This document shows, one piece after another, positions 29,776 to 38,501 of a stretch of DNA of 64,000 nt. The notes beneath the pieces were generated by a model. That model did no database searches and was not told the origin of the DNA. It saw only the letters and a program-made list of their open reading frames with translations. Source of the stretch: Flavobacterium restrictum (GTDB lineage Bacteria > Bacteroidota > Bacteroidia > Flavobacteriales > Flavobacteriaceae); assembly GCF_007097245.1 (NCBI RefSeq), contig NZ_VJZT01000001.1, forward strand, positions 310,001 through 374,000, read 5' to 3'. The stretch's first letter is position 1. Each line of letters starts with the position of its first letter. The position numbers were made by a program, and so were the translations under genes.

Positions 29776-30669
29776 ATGAAAACTATTGCACAATTAGGTT
29801 TGACTACAGTAGTCATTACCACATTCTTTTTTTCTTGCAAAAAAGCGGACGCATCAATTGACGATTCCGTTACTACTAGCGCAAACACTGACACCATTTC
29901 AACGGCAGTTGTAGTGGGTAAAAAAGAAGAAAATAGGAAATTTATTCGAACTGCCGATTTAAAATTCAAAGTCAAAAACGTAGCAAAATCAACCTATGCC
30001 ATCGAAAACACGACGCATCATTTTGGGGGATTCGTAACCTACACCAACTTGCAAAGTACGGTTACAGACAAGTTAGAAACCAAAATTAGTCAGGATAGCA
30101 CATTAGAAACTACTAAATATTCGGTGGCAAATGACATTACTATCCGAGTTCCCAATGCGCAATTGGATACCGTAATTAAAACAATTGCAAAACAAATTGC
30201 CTTTTTGGATTATCGTGTTATCAAGGCCGATGACGTTTCCTTAAAAGTGATTTCGAACCAATTGTCGCAAGAAAGAAGCGTAACAAACGAAAAAAGAATC
30301 GAAAAAGCAATTGACACCAAGGGCAAGAAACTAACTGATGTAGTCACCGCCGAAACCGATTTAGCGACCCAAAAAGAACAAAACGACGCCACCAAAATTG
30401 AGAATTTATCCCTTCAAGACCAAGTGAATTTTAGCACACTTACCCTGCAGTTGTATCAGCGTGACAGCGTGCAACAAGAAATAGTTGCTAACGAAAAAGA
30501 TGCCAATTCCTACCAACCTCAAATTGGACTGCAACTACTAGATTCCTTAAAAAGCGGTTGGTATGTATTGCAAAACCTCATTGTGTTTGTGTTTCAGCTT
30601 TGGTGGTTTATTGCCTTAAGCTTGGGAGGTTTTTTTATTTATCGAAAATATGGCAAAAACAAAGTGTAA
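29776..30669 (+). CDS. DUF4349 domain-containing lipoprotein
   Basis: A predicted envelope lipoprotein of 297 residues. I chose ATG 29776 because it creates a lipoprotein signal (MKTIAQLGLTTVVITTFFFSC, lipidated Cys at 21); the 49 residues before it in the open frame look non-coding. The DUF4349 domain runs from FIRTADLKFKVKNVAKSTY through TIRVPNAQLDTVIKTIAK, with a coiled-coil-prone lysine/glutamate stretch about 160-215. A membrane helix near the C-terminus (about 263-287) is followed by a basic tail. Its function is not established. It diverges from pabB. Confidence 0.83.
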   Translation: MKTIAQLGLTTVVITTFFFSCKKADASIDDSVTTSANTDTISTAVVVGKKEENRKFIRTADLKFKVKNVAKSTYAIENTTHHFGGFVTYTNLQSTVTDKLETKISQDSTLETTKYSVANDITIRVPNAQLDTVIKTIAKQIAFLDYRVIKADDVSLKVISNQLSQERSVTNEKRIEKAIDTKGKKLTDVVTAETDLATQKEQNDATKIENLSLQDQVNFSTLTLQLYQRDSVQQEIVANEKDANSYQPQIGLQLLDSLKSGWYVLQNLIVFVFQLWWFIALSLGGFFIYRKYGKNKV

Positions 30670-30880
30670 ACAACTGTTAAATGGTCTGTTATTTATTGGA
30701 TAAAAAGAATTATATTTGATATAGCATTCAACTATTCTTATAATTAGTAGTTTCTATTTGTGGAATTCCCATTATTTGACTCCAAAAATAAAAACTTAAA
30801 TAATGATAAGAAATTGTATTTTTCTCTTATTTTAGAACTAAAATAAGCATTCTAATTTAACCCATAAAAACCGTTATATC

Positions 30881-31255
30881 ATGAAAATCGCTACTATTAT
30901 TATCCGAACTTTAATTGGACTTTTATTGTTGTTTGCCTCCATTAGTTATTTTTTTCATCTCATGCCGGAGCCGGAATCAACTGGAAATTTCAAAGCTTTT
31001 AATGTTGGTTTAGTTGCCGCTACGTATATCATGCCTATGGCAAAAACAGTAGAATTACTTTGTGGATTATCCTTTGTTGCAGGGAAATACGTCACCTTGG
31101 CTAACATTTTAATCATGCCAATAACAATAAACATTTTGTTTATAAATTTTTTCTTGGCACCAGAAGGACTTCCTATAGCGGCATTGCTGTTTTTAGGCAA
31201 TGTATTTTTAATTTACCGCTATTGGGACAATTACAAAAGTGTTTTTACTGCCTAA
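30881..31255 (+). CDS. DoxX-like membrane protein
   Basis: A small integral membrane protein of 124 residues with four hydrophobic segments (about 5-25, 45-62, 68-92, 95-115). The wording ARTLIGLLLLFASISYFF-like start, LCGLSFVAGKYVTLANILIMPI and FFLAPEGLPIAALLFLGNVFLIYRYWDNY are typical of DoxX/SURF4-like proteins. The start follows CATAAAAACCGTTATATC. Function unknown; DoxX relatives are loosely linked to redox stress. The 211-base region upstream contains a possible TATATTTG at 30711 far from the start. Confidence 0.8.
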   Translation: MKIATIIIRTLIGLLLLFASISYFFHLMPEPESTGNFKAFNVGLVAATYIMPMAKTVELLCGLSFVAGKYVTLANILIMPITINILFINFFLAPEGLPIAALLFLGNVFLIYRYWDNYKSVFTA

Positions 31256-31274
31256 TATCACTTCTTTTTTGGAT

Positions 31275-31310
31275 AAAAAAAACCGATAGTACCATTACTA
31301 TCGGTTTTTT
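31275..31310. terminator. Bidirectional terminator between the DoxX-like gene and lpdA
   Basis: AAAAAACCGATAGTA pairs with TACTATCGGTTTTTT around a 4-base loop, 20 bases from each of the convergent stop codons. Confidence 0.9.
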
Positions 31311-31330
31311 AATTTAGAAAAAAACGGTTC

Positions 31331-32734
31331 TTATACGTGTAACGCTCTATTATCAGTTGCGGCTAATGCTGCTTCTTTAATCGCTTCCGCAAAAGTAGGA
31401 TGTGCGTGACTCATTCGAGATATATCTTCGGCAGAGGCTTTGAACTCCATTGCTGTTACAGCTTCGGCAATCAAATCGGCAGTTCTGGCTCCAATCATGT
31501 GTACTCCTAGCACTTCATCGGTTTTGGCATCGGCGAGGATTTTTACAAATCCGTCCAAATTACCACTAGCACGAGCACGACCCAACGCTTTGAAAGGAAA
31601 ACTTCCCACTTTATATTCTGTTCCTGATGCCTTTAATTGCTCTTCGGTTTGCCCTACAGCGGCTACTTCTGGCCAAGTATACACCACACCCGGAATCAAG
31701 TTATAATCGATATGCGGTTTTTGTCCTGCCAAAATTTCGGCAACCATCACACCTTCTTCTTCGGCTTTATGAGCCAACATGGCACCACGAACCACATCGC
31801 CAATAGCATAAATATTCGATGCCGAAGTTTGCAAATGATCATTGACCACTACTTGTCCTCTATCCGAAATTGTAACTCCTGCTTTATCCGCATTCAAACC
31901 ATCCGTATACGGACGACGCCCAACAGACACTAATGAATAATCCCCTTCAAGGGTAATGATTTCTCCTTTGGCATTTTCAGCTTGAACAATGACTACATCT
32001 CCGTTACGTTCAACCGCTTTGACTTTATGCGAAACGTAGAATTTCATCCCTTGTTTTTTCAAGACTTTGGTCAATTCTTTAGACAACGAACCGTCCATTC
32101 CTGGAATAATTCTGTCCATAAATTCTACTACCGAAACCTGCGCTCCTAAACGCAAATAAACTTGTCCCAACTCGATTCCGATAACGCCACCACCAATAAT
32201 AACAAGGTGTTTGGGAATTTCTTTCAGTTTCAAAGCTTCTGTCGAAGTGATAATGCGTTCTTTATCGATAGTTATAAATGGCAACGAAGACGGTTTTGAA
32301 CCTGTAGCAATGATAATGTTTTTCCCTTCAATGGTTTCTGAAGTGCCGTCCGCTTTGGCAATGGCAACATGAGTGGCATCTACAAATGAACCTAAACCTT
32401 CAAAAACTGTAATTTTATTTTTGTCCATCAGGTAATTGATTCCGCCAACAGTTTGATCCACAACCGCTTGCTTACGAGCAATCATTTTTTCTAAATTGAC
32501 CTTTACCTCTCCCGAAATTTCGATTCCATTTTCCTCAAAATGTTTGATTTCGGCATAATGATGCGAAGAGGACAACAATGCTTTTGAAGGAATACAACCT
32601 ACATTTAAGCAAGTTCCTCCCAAAGTGCTGTATTTTTCGATAATGGCTGTTTTGAAACCTAATTGTGCGCAACGAATTGCTGATACATATCCGCCTGGAC
32701 CTGAACCTATAATGACTACGTCAAATGAACTCAT
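31331..32734 (-). CDS. lpdA: Dihydrolipoyl dehydrogenase
   Basis: FAD enzyme (E3) that reoxidises dihydrolipoamide in the pyruvate, 2-oxoglutarate and glycine-cleavage complexes. The 467 residues show the FAD motif GSGPGG (10-15), the redox disulphide TCLNVGC (C42, C47), the NAD motif IGGGVIGIELG and the C-terminal catalytic SHAHPTFAEA. Length is normal. No E1 or E2 gene is adjacent, so which complex it serves cannot be told. A -7 box TAATTTTG lies 27 bases upstream. Confidence 0.97.
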   Translation of the reverse strand: MSSFDVVIIGSGPGGYVSAIRCAQLGFKTAIIEKYSTLGGTCLNVGCIPSKALLSSSHHYAEIKHFEENGIEISGEVKVNLEKMIARKQAVVDQTVGGINYLMDKNKITVFEGLGSFVDATHVAIAKADGTSETIEGKNIIIATGSKPSSLPFITIDKERIITSTEALKLKEIPKHLVIIGGGVIGIELGQVYLRLGAQVSVVEFMDRIIPGMDGSLSKELTKVLKKQGMKFYVSHKVKAVERNGDVVIVQAENAKGEIITLEGDYSLVSVGRRPYTDGLNADKAGVTISDRGQVVVNDHLQTSASNIYAIGDVVRGAMLAHKAEEEGVMVAEILAGQKPHIDYNLIPGVVYTWPEVAAVGQTEEQLKASGTEYKVGSFPFKALGRARASGNLDGFVKILADAKTDEVLGVHMIGARTADLIAEAVTAMEFKASAEDISRMSHAHPTFAEAIKEAALAATDNRALHV

Positions 32735-33078
32735 AGTTTTTGTTTTTAATTAAAGTGTTGCAAAATTAAGAAATTCCATCCCGATTTTTGTTAATTTTTA
32801 TGAATTTATAATTGCTATTACCGCTTTTTTGTGGGATTTTTTTAAGAATCAAATACCCATAAGGAACAAAATGTACTGCATCTTAAAAAAGCAGCAATCT
32901 AAAAACAATAATTATTTAATAAAAAGATGACAATACAATGCTTTTAAAGTTGTAACAAGAAAGTTATAAACACGAAAACGTAATAGTTTCTATCAAAAAA
33001 AAGAATTTGATAATTTACATGTTAATTTTTATAATTTTATCAAATAAATACCCCAAATCAACCCTAATATCTAAATTT
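32735..33078. other. 344-base divergent gap between lpdA and the GH57 gene
   Basis: It holds the lpdA promoter (-7 box at 32761-32768). The half nearer the GH57 gene is very AT-rich; TTTG near 33006 and TAATTTTA near 33050 could form a poor promoter. No repeat or RNA gene was seen. Confidence 0.5.
32761..32768 (-). promoter_or_regulatory. Promoter -7 box of lpdA
   Basis: The minus strand reads TAATTTTG followed by C, a full TAnnTTTG match 27 bases before the lpdA start codon. The -33 element is not recognisable. Confidence 0.5.
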
Positions 33079-35895
33079 ATGATTAAAAAAGCGATACAAG
33101 TTGTTGCCCTTTTTGCAACACTTTTTGGTGCTCAAGCACAAGTTCATACCACCTATTTGTGGCATTTGCATCAACCAACATATTGGGGTGATGTGAGTAA
33201 AAAAAATCCAAATCGCTATCAAATTGTTAAAGAATCCCAAGATTTAAAAACATCTGGGGCTAATAATGATAAAAACGGCTTGGCGCATCCTACTAATAAC
33301 CTTCAGGAAATTTTTAGTGCAGGCGACCGTGTGGCTGCGTACCAATTTGCACCCAAAAATGCCATTAACTCTATCAAAGATTTACCCGAAGCTGGCGCAC
33401 AAATTACTTACGGCGGCTCTTTGATGGAAAATGTAAACGAACTGGCGCAATCCAATCAATGGGGTTATAGTCCTACTTGGATTCAGAATATCAAAACGGC
33501 CAAAGGCTGGAAAACTTCAGGCGGTTTTTCGCGTATGGAAGTTGTTTCCTTTACCATGCACCACGCACTTTCCCCTTTGTTGAGTGACGAAGCGTTAAAG
33601 AAAGAAATTTTGGCACACCAATTTTACTCTGCACAACTATTTGGTTCTCATGACTCCAAAGGATATTGGCCTGCTGAATGTGCTTTTTCCGAAAGGATCA
33701 TCAAAACATTAACGGAATGCGGCATTGAATGGTCCGTGATAGCCAACAGTCATTTATCGAGAACACTTGCTGATTATCCTATTAAGGCTGGTTCTGGCGG
33801 CTCTATGTGTGATTATCCTAACAAAGCGGATCAAGTTGCAACAAAAGGAAATACTTGGTTTTCGGCTCAAAAAGATGCTCGTGGAGGACAATTTGCCGTT
33901 CCTTACAGCTATTTGCCGTACAAATCAAAATACATTGACCCTGAAACGGCACAAGAATACAAAATCACCGTAGTTCCTATGGCGGATTACGAAAGTTATG
34001 AGGACGGATATGCTGCAATTGGAACTTCTTTAATTGATCCCATCGTTGCTGGAGCACCAACTGCGCCTCGCCCTCCTTTAGTTTTATTTGCCCACGATGG
34101 CGACAATGCTTGGGGCGGTGGCTCGTCCTATTATGATGAATCGGTTAAAGGTTTTTCGCATGCCGCTGCCGCAAAAGGGGTAATTCCCACTACAATTCCT
34201 CAATATCTAAAAGACCATCCCGTACCAGACTCCGAGGTCGTTCACGTAGAAGATGGTGCTTGGGTCAATGCCGATGGTGATTTTGGACACCCCCAATTTA
34301 CCAACTGGTTGTGGCCATTTTACGACGCAACAAGTAAAAAATTCAATCCAAATGGCTGGACGGAAGACATGATGAACCAAGCCATTACCACCGCAGGCGA
34401 GAACCACGTAATCATGGCTGAACAACTCGAAGGAAGTAATTTACGCATGAGCGAAATCGTAAATCCTACCGCTGCTGTGAGTCCTGCCGAAAAAGCGTGG
34501 CACTTCCTGATGGCGGGCTATGATAGCGGAAACGCCTACTACGGTTTAGCCGAAGATTTAGAAATAAAAACAACACTTGCTGTAAATAGAGCCGTTCAAT
34601 TCTCGAAACCTACATTAGACGCACATCCTGGCGTGGACAACACCAAACCATCCGTATTTATTCCGCAACGCTGGCCTTACAATCCTGGCGAAAAAGGATA
34701 TGGTGCTCCCTATTCCTATAAAGAAGTCTTGAATTCAGCTGACTTTACCGTTTATACTTTTGCTTACGATGTTAGTGGCGTAGAGAAATCGGAATTAAAG
34801 TACCGCATTGATGCTGATGGTAAAAACAGTCAAACATCTAACCATAACGAAATTTATGCTGGTGGTAGCGAGGTAGGAAGTTGGATTACGTTACCAATGA
34901 ACGAAAGAATTTTTCCAAAAGGAAACATAACCAGCAGCACTCAAGCCGATTTATATATGTTGCCAGACGTTATTGCCAACCAGTATTATGCTGAAATTGC
35001 CGGTATATCCGAAAAATTACTTGATTACTATGTAGAAGTAACCGACAAAAAAGGAAATATAACCAAATCTAAAATCCAACACGTTTGGGTAGGAAAAAAT
35101 TTAGATGTGGCTCCCAAAATTGTTTTTGATCCTGCAACCAATTATTCAGCTACACCATTAGACGTAAAAATCACAGCAACCGATTCTACTGATCCAAGTC
35201 CCAAAGTATATTACACGACTGATGGTAGTACACCTACAACAGCCTCGGCTACTTTTATTTCGACAAAAACAATAAACATAACTGCGTCTACAACCTTCAC
35301 CATTTTGGCAATTGACAAAGATGGCAATCAAAGTACTGCGACTCAAAAATATACTATTGGCGGCACTATTTCTCCAATAACAGTGTATTTCAAACCAAAT
35401 GTAGCTTGGGGAATTCCAAAAATTTATTACTGGGCAGCAACTCCAACTGGAAGCATTCCAAGCATTACTTGGGAGCAATCAATAGCGATGACACCACTTC
35501 TAGATGGTTGGTATTCCTACACTTTTACGGGAATAACCTCTGTAAATGTAATATTTAGAAACGCAGCGGGAAATACACAAAGCCCAAATTTAGAGGGAAT
35601 AACTGCTGATAAATGGTTTGATGACACCTACAAAGTTGTCCTTGCCATAAACAACAACCAAATCAAGAAAGACCTATTTTTAGTCTATCCAAATCCCACT
35701 TATGGTACCGTAAACATCCAATCTGATGCGGTAGTAACCGAGGCTGGAATATTCGATACAAAAGGAAGTTTAGTTTCGTTTCAAAGCATTCAAAATCAGC
35801 AAATAGAAATGGGTGATTTGCCCGCTGGAACTTATATTTTAAAAATGATAACTCAAGATCGTAAAACCATTTTCAAACAAGTTATCAAAAAATAA
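33079..35895 (+). CDS. Secreted GH57-family glycoside hydrolase with starch-binding-like module and T9SS tail
   Basis: A secreted alpha-glucan-active enzyme by family. I use ATG 33079 because it begins a signal peptide (MIKKAIQVVALFATLFGAQAQ); 938 residues. The GH57 domain opens with TYLWHLHQPTYW. GYWPAEC carries the probable nucleophile E200, and FAHDGDNAWGG carries the candidate acid/base D340 or D342. A chitobiase-like beta domain (about 680-750, YYTTDGSTPTTAS) and a CBM26-like starch-binding segment (about 760-840, VYFKPNVAWGIPKIYYWAA) follow. The C-terminal type A sorting signal (about 860-938, VYPNPTYGTVNI ... LPAGTYILK) directs export by the type IX system. Confidence 0.88.
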   Translation: MIKKAIQVVALFATLFGAQAQVHTTYLWHLHQPTYWGDVSKKNPNRYQIVKESQDLKTSGANNDKNGLAHPTNNLQEIFSAGDRVAAYQFAPKNAINSIKDLPEAGAQITYGGSLMENVNELAQSNQWGYSPTWIQNIKTAKGWKTSGGFSRMEVVSFTMHHALSPLLSDEALKKEILAHQFYSAQLFGSHDSKGYWPAECAFSERIIKTLTECGIEWSVIANSHLSRTLADYPIKAGSGGSMCDYPNKADQVATKGNTWFSAQKDARGGQFAVPYSYLPYKSKYIDPETAQEYKITVVPMADYESYEDGYAAIGTSLIDPIVAGAPTAPRPPLVLFAHDGDNAWGGGSSYYDESVKGFSHAAAAKGVIPTTIPQYLKDHPVPDSEVVHVEDGAWVNADGDFGHPQFTNWLWPFYDATSKKFNPNGWTEDMMNQAITTAGENHVIMAEQLEGSNLRMSEIVNPTAAVSPAEKAWHFLMAGYDSGNAYYGLAEDLEIKTTLAVNRAVQFSKPTLDAHPGVDNTKPSVFIPQRWPYNPGEKGYGAPYSYKEVLNSADFTVYTFAYDVSGVEKSELKYRIDADGKNSQTSNHNEIYAGGSEVGSWITLPMNERIFPKGNITSSTQADLYMLPDVIANQYYAEIAGISEKLLDYYVEVTDKKGNITKSKIQHVWVGKNLDVAPKIVFDPATNYSATPLDVKITATDSTDPSPKVYYTTDGSTPTTASATFISTKTINITASTTFTILAIDKDGNQSTATQKYTIGGTISPITVYFKPNVAWGIPKIYYWAATPTGSIPSITWEQSIAMTPLLDGWYSYTFTGITSVNVIFRNAAGNTQSPNLEGITADKWFDDTYKVVLAINNNQIKKDLFLVYPNPTYGTVNIQSDAVVTEAGIFDTKGSLVSFQSIQNQQIEMGDLPAGTYILKMITQDRKTIFKQVIKK

Positions 35896-35931
35896 GAAAC
35901 TCAAAATTACTAATTCAAAACCCCGAAAAAA

Positions 35932-35970
35932 GGCAATCTAATTCGTTAGATTGTCTTTTTTTTTTGTTTA
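35932..35970 (+). terminator. Terminator of the GH57 gene
   Basis: GGCAATCTAA pairs with TTAGATTGTC around TTCG and is followed by more than eight T. It lies about 36 bases after the stop codon. Confidence 0.88.
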
Positions 35971-36064
35971 AAAATGGTTTTGAACACCTTTTTTTTGTGG
36001 TTCTAGGACTGCTATAGATTCGTTTAAAACCTTTTTTAAATAGAAGTAAAATCTTTCAAATAGC

Positions 36065-36186
36065 TAACAATCATCGTATAATGAGGTGTTTTAAAAATTA
36101 GACAAAATAGAGTAATCGATTGATTTTGAAAAATTATTGACAATAGTACTTCTTTTGACTTTACGACATTAAAACTTTCGACTTAC
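36065..36186 (+). repeat. Dispersed intergenic repeat, copy A
   Basis: Shares three blocks in the same order with copy B at 52542-52758: a block of about 51 bases (36065-36115) that includes GTGTTTTAAAAATTAGAC, the decamer TGATTTTGAA (36121-36130), and a 38-base block identical in both copies (36149-36186). It carries no open frame. Both copies lie between convergent genes. Confidence 0.85.
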
Positions 36187-36205
36187 ATACAACTATTGTT
36201 AAACA

Positions 36206-36242
36206 AAAAAAAACGTCCTAAACCCATTTGTTTAGGACGCTT
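36206..36242 (-). terminator. Terminator of the APC permease gene
   Basis: On the minus strand GCGTCCTAAAC pairs with GTTTAGGACG around a short loop and is followed by eight or more T. It lies 21 bases past the stop codon. Confidence 0.88.
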
Positions 36243-36263
36243 TATCAATAAATTCTGTTTTTT

Positions 36264-38195
36264 TTAGGCTTCTTTCAAATTGAGTTTACTGTTTTTTCGG
36301 CTAAAACCAAAGTAGATTGTCAATCCTATCAAGAGCCAAATGGTAAAATAAATCCAGTTCCAAACGCTCAATTCAGCCATCATATACAAGCAACAAATTA
36401 AACCCAAAAGCGGAATCAAGGACAAGTTGGCTTTGAATGACCAAACCATCAATCCAACCAAAACGAGTAGAAAAATCCACATGGGTATTTTGTGTTTGAA
36501 CAAATCAAAACCCTTTTCGTATTTTACTGCATCCGAAATAGGCAAAGCAGCAACCACTTTGGCGTAAGCTGCTTCATCGCCTTGATATTGACTCAATAAA
36601 TGCTCGGTGTCTAATGTGGCCAAGGTGCTTTTTTTGGTATCAATACTTACTAAATAATCATACACTTTTTGGGTTTCCTCTTTGTTCAAAGATGTAATAA
36701 TATCCGCTGAATTGTTGATTTGAGTTTCATTGGTTATAAAATCCATTGTCGCTTTCTTGTTGTACCCAAAAGCAAAAACCAATCCGATACCAATCAAAAC
36801 AGGCAATATAAATTTAGAATTCACATACGGCGTTTTGAATTTACCACGAGGAATATCGGTTCTATTTTGCAAAGCCAAAACTCCAGCACAAACCAGTACA
36901 AAAGCAAACAAAGTCCCTATACTACACAAATCAGTCACCATAGTTAAGTTTAAAAATAAAGCGGGAACGGCGACAACAAATCCAGTTACAACGGTAGCAT
37001 AGGAAGGTGTTTTGAATTTTGGATGCACGGTAGAAAACTTTTTGGGTAACAATCCATCACGACTCATACTCATCCAAATACGAGGTTGTCCCATCTGGAA
37101 AACTAACAATACACTCGCCATAGCTACAACAGCACTCACCGCAATGATTCCTGACATCCATTTTAAATCTAATTTTTCAAATACAAATGCCAATGGATCT
37201 CCCACATTTAATTCATTATAACTCACCATTCCTGTCAAAACTAATGCAATGGCTATGTACAAAATGGTACAAATAATAATCGCCCACATCATTCCTCTAG
37301 GCAAATCACGTTGCGGATCTTTACACTCTTCGGCAGTTGTAGAAATAGCATCGAAACCAATGTAGGCAAAGAAAACCGCCGAAACTCCTTTTAAAACACC
37401 ACCAACGCCATTGGGTGCAAATGGATGCCAATTCGCTGTATCTACATAAAAAACACCAACTGCAATAACCAAAAGTACGATACACAATTTAACGGCAACC
37501 ATCATATTACTAGCATTTCGAGACTCTTTCATGCCACGATAAACCAAAGCAGTAATCAATACAATAATCAACAAAGCAGGAAGATCCGCAACCAAATGAA
37601 AGGAACCTATAACTGGCGAAGTTGTCCAAGCGGTATACGCATCTTGCATGGCAAGAGATAAATTGCCAAAAGATTTTCCACCTTGCATCAATGCTGTAGC
37701 ATCCTTAAAACCATTGGAGGCCGACAAATAATCCATTTGAACCCATTGCGGCAAATGAATACCACCACTATCTAATAAGCCCGTAAAATAATCACTCCAG
37801 GATATGGCGACGGTAATATTTCCTACGGCATATTCCATAATCAATGCCCAACCAATAATCCAAGCGATTATTTCGCCAAAAGCAACATAGGAATACGTGT
37901 AAGCACTCCCAGAAACAGGTACCATCGAAGCGAATTCAGCATACGCAAATGCGGCAAAACTACAGGCTACTGCTGTAAAAAGAAACAAAAAAATTACTGC
38001 TGGCCCACCATCGGCACTGGCTTTGCCTATCGTGCTAAAAATTCCTGCCCCCACAATAGCAGCAATACCAAAAGCGGTTAAATCTCTAGCTGTCAAATGT
38101 TTTCCTAGCGCATTGTGACCGTCAAGATTGTTTTTTTCAACTTGTTTTAATATGTCTTGGACTGTTTTTTTTCTGAATAACCCTTTTAAAGCCAT
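36264..38195 (-). CDS. APC-superfamily amino acid permease
   Basis: A cationic-amino-acid-transporter-like permease of 643 residues. The conserved start region GLFRKKTVQDILKQ and LTARDLTAFGIAAIVGAGIFSTIGKA (in part) marks the first membrane helix and substrate loop of the APC family. About 12 to 14 membrane segments follow, with FFAYIGFDAISTTAEECKDPQRDLP typical of this group. An unusual hydrophilic insertion of roughly 80 residues (about 485-565, ETQINNSAD ... FDLFKHKIP) separates two late helices. The substrate is unknown. The gene is monocistronic, with its own terminator. Confidence 0.9.
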   Translation of the reverse strand: MALKGLFRKKTVQDILKQVEKNNLDGHNALGKHLTARDLTAFGIAAIVGAGIFSTIGKASADGGPAVIFLFLFTAVACSFAAFAYAEFASMVPVSGSAYTYSYVAFGEIIAWIIGWALIMEYAVGNITVAISWSDYFTGLLDSGGIHLPQWVQMDYLSASNGFKDATALMQGGKSFGNLSLAMQDAYTAWTTSPVIGSFHLVADLPALLIIVLITALVYRGMKESRNASNMMVAVKLCIVLLVIAVGVFYVDTANWHPFAPNGVGGVLKGVSAVFFAYIGFDAISTTAEECKDPQRDLPRGMMWAIIICTILYIAIALVLTGMVSYNELNVGDPLAFVFEKLDLKWMSGIIAVSAVVAMASVLLVFQMGQPRIWMSMSRDGLLPKKFSTVHPKFKTPSYATVVTGFVVAVPALFLNLTMVTDLCSIGTLFAFVLVCAGVLALQNRTDIPRGKFKTPYVNSKFILPVLIGIGLVFAFGYNKKATMDFITNETQINNSADIITSLNKEETQKVYDYLVSIDTKKSTLATLDTEHLLSQYQGDEAAYAKVVAALPISDAVKYEKGFDLFKHKIPMWIFLLVLVGLMVWSFKANLSLIPLLGLICCLYMMAELSVWNWIYFTIWLLIGLTIYFGFSRKNSKLNLKEA

Positions 38196-38501
38196 GTTGT
38201 AAATTTTATCGTTAAAAATTATAATCCTGTAAATTTTTCAAAATTACATCTCAATTTATGCAAATATTATTAAAATCCAAATATATAAAAGAATTTTAAT
38301 TTTTACAGATTTGGCAACATTTTTTTTTAAATTAAGAATAAAATTGAATTATCTATTTTTTTATCATAAGGAAATCCAAATATAAATAAAAATACCCCTT
38401 GAAATAACGGTATTTTTAAAACTAAAATTATTTTTAACAAATACCAAATGTTAGATGCCACTTTTGAACTAAAAAAAGCCCCTTTAATTCCTCAAAAGCT
38501 C
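38196..38501. other. 306-base gap between the APC permease and the FAD/FeS oxidoreductase
   Basis: Very AT-rich and non-coding. A TAATTTTG (minus, 38239-38246) is a fair -7 box for the permease but lacks a well-spaced -33. Near 38470-38500 a weak G-U-rich hairpin followed by T on the minus strand may terminate the oxidoreductase gene. Confidence 0.45.

Larger units (their letters stand above)
35896..36263. other. 368-base convergent gap with two terminators and repeat copy A
   Basis: Tail-to-tail region between the GH57 gene and the APC permease gene. Each gene has its own terminator (35932-35970 plus, 36206-36242 minus), and the dispersed repeat copy A lies between them at 36065-36186. No coding region is visible. 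Confidence 0.75.
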
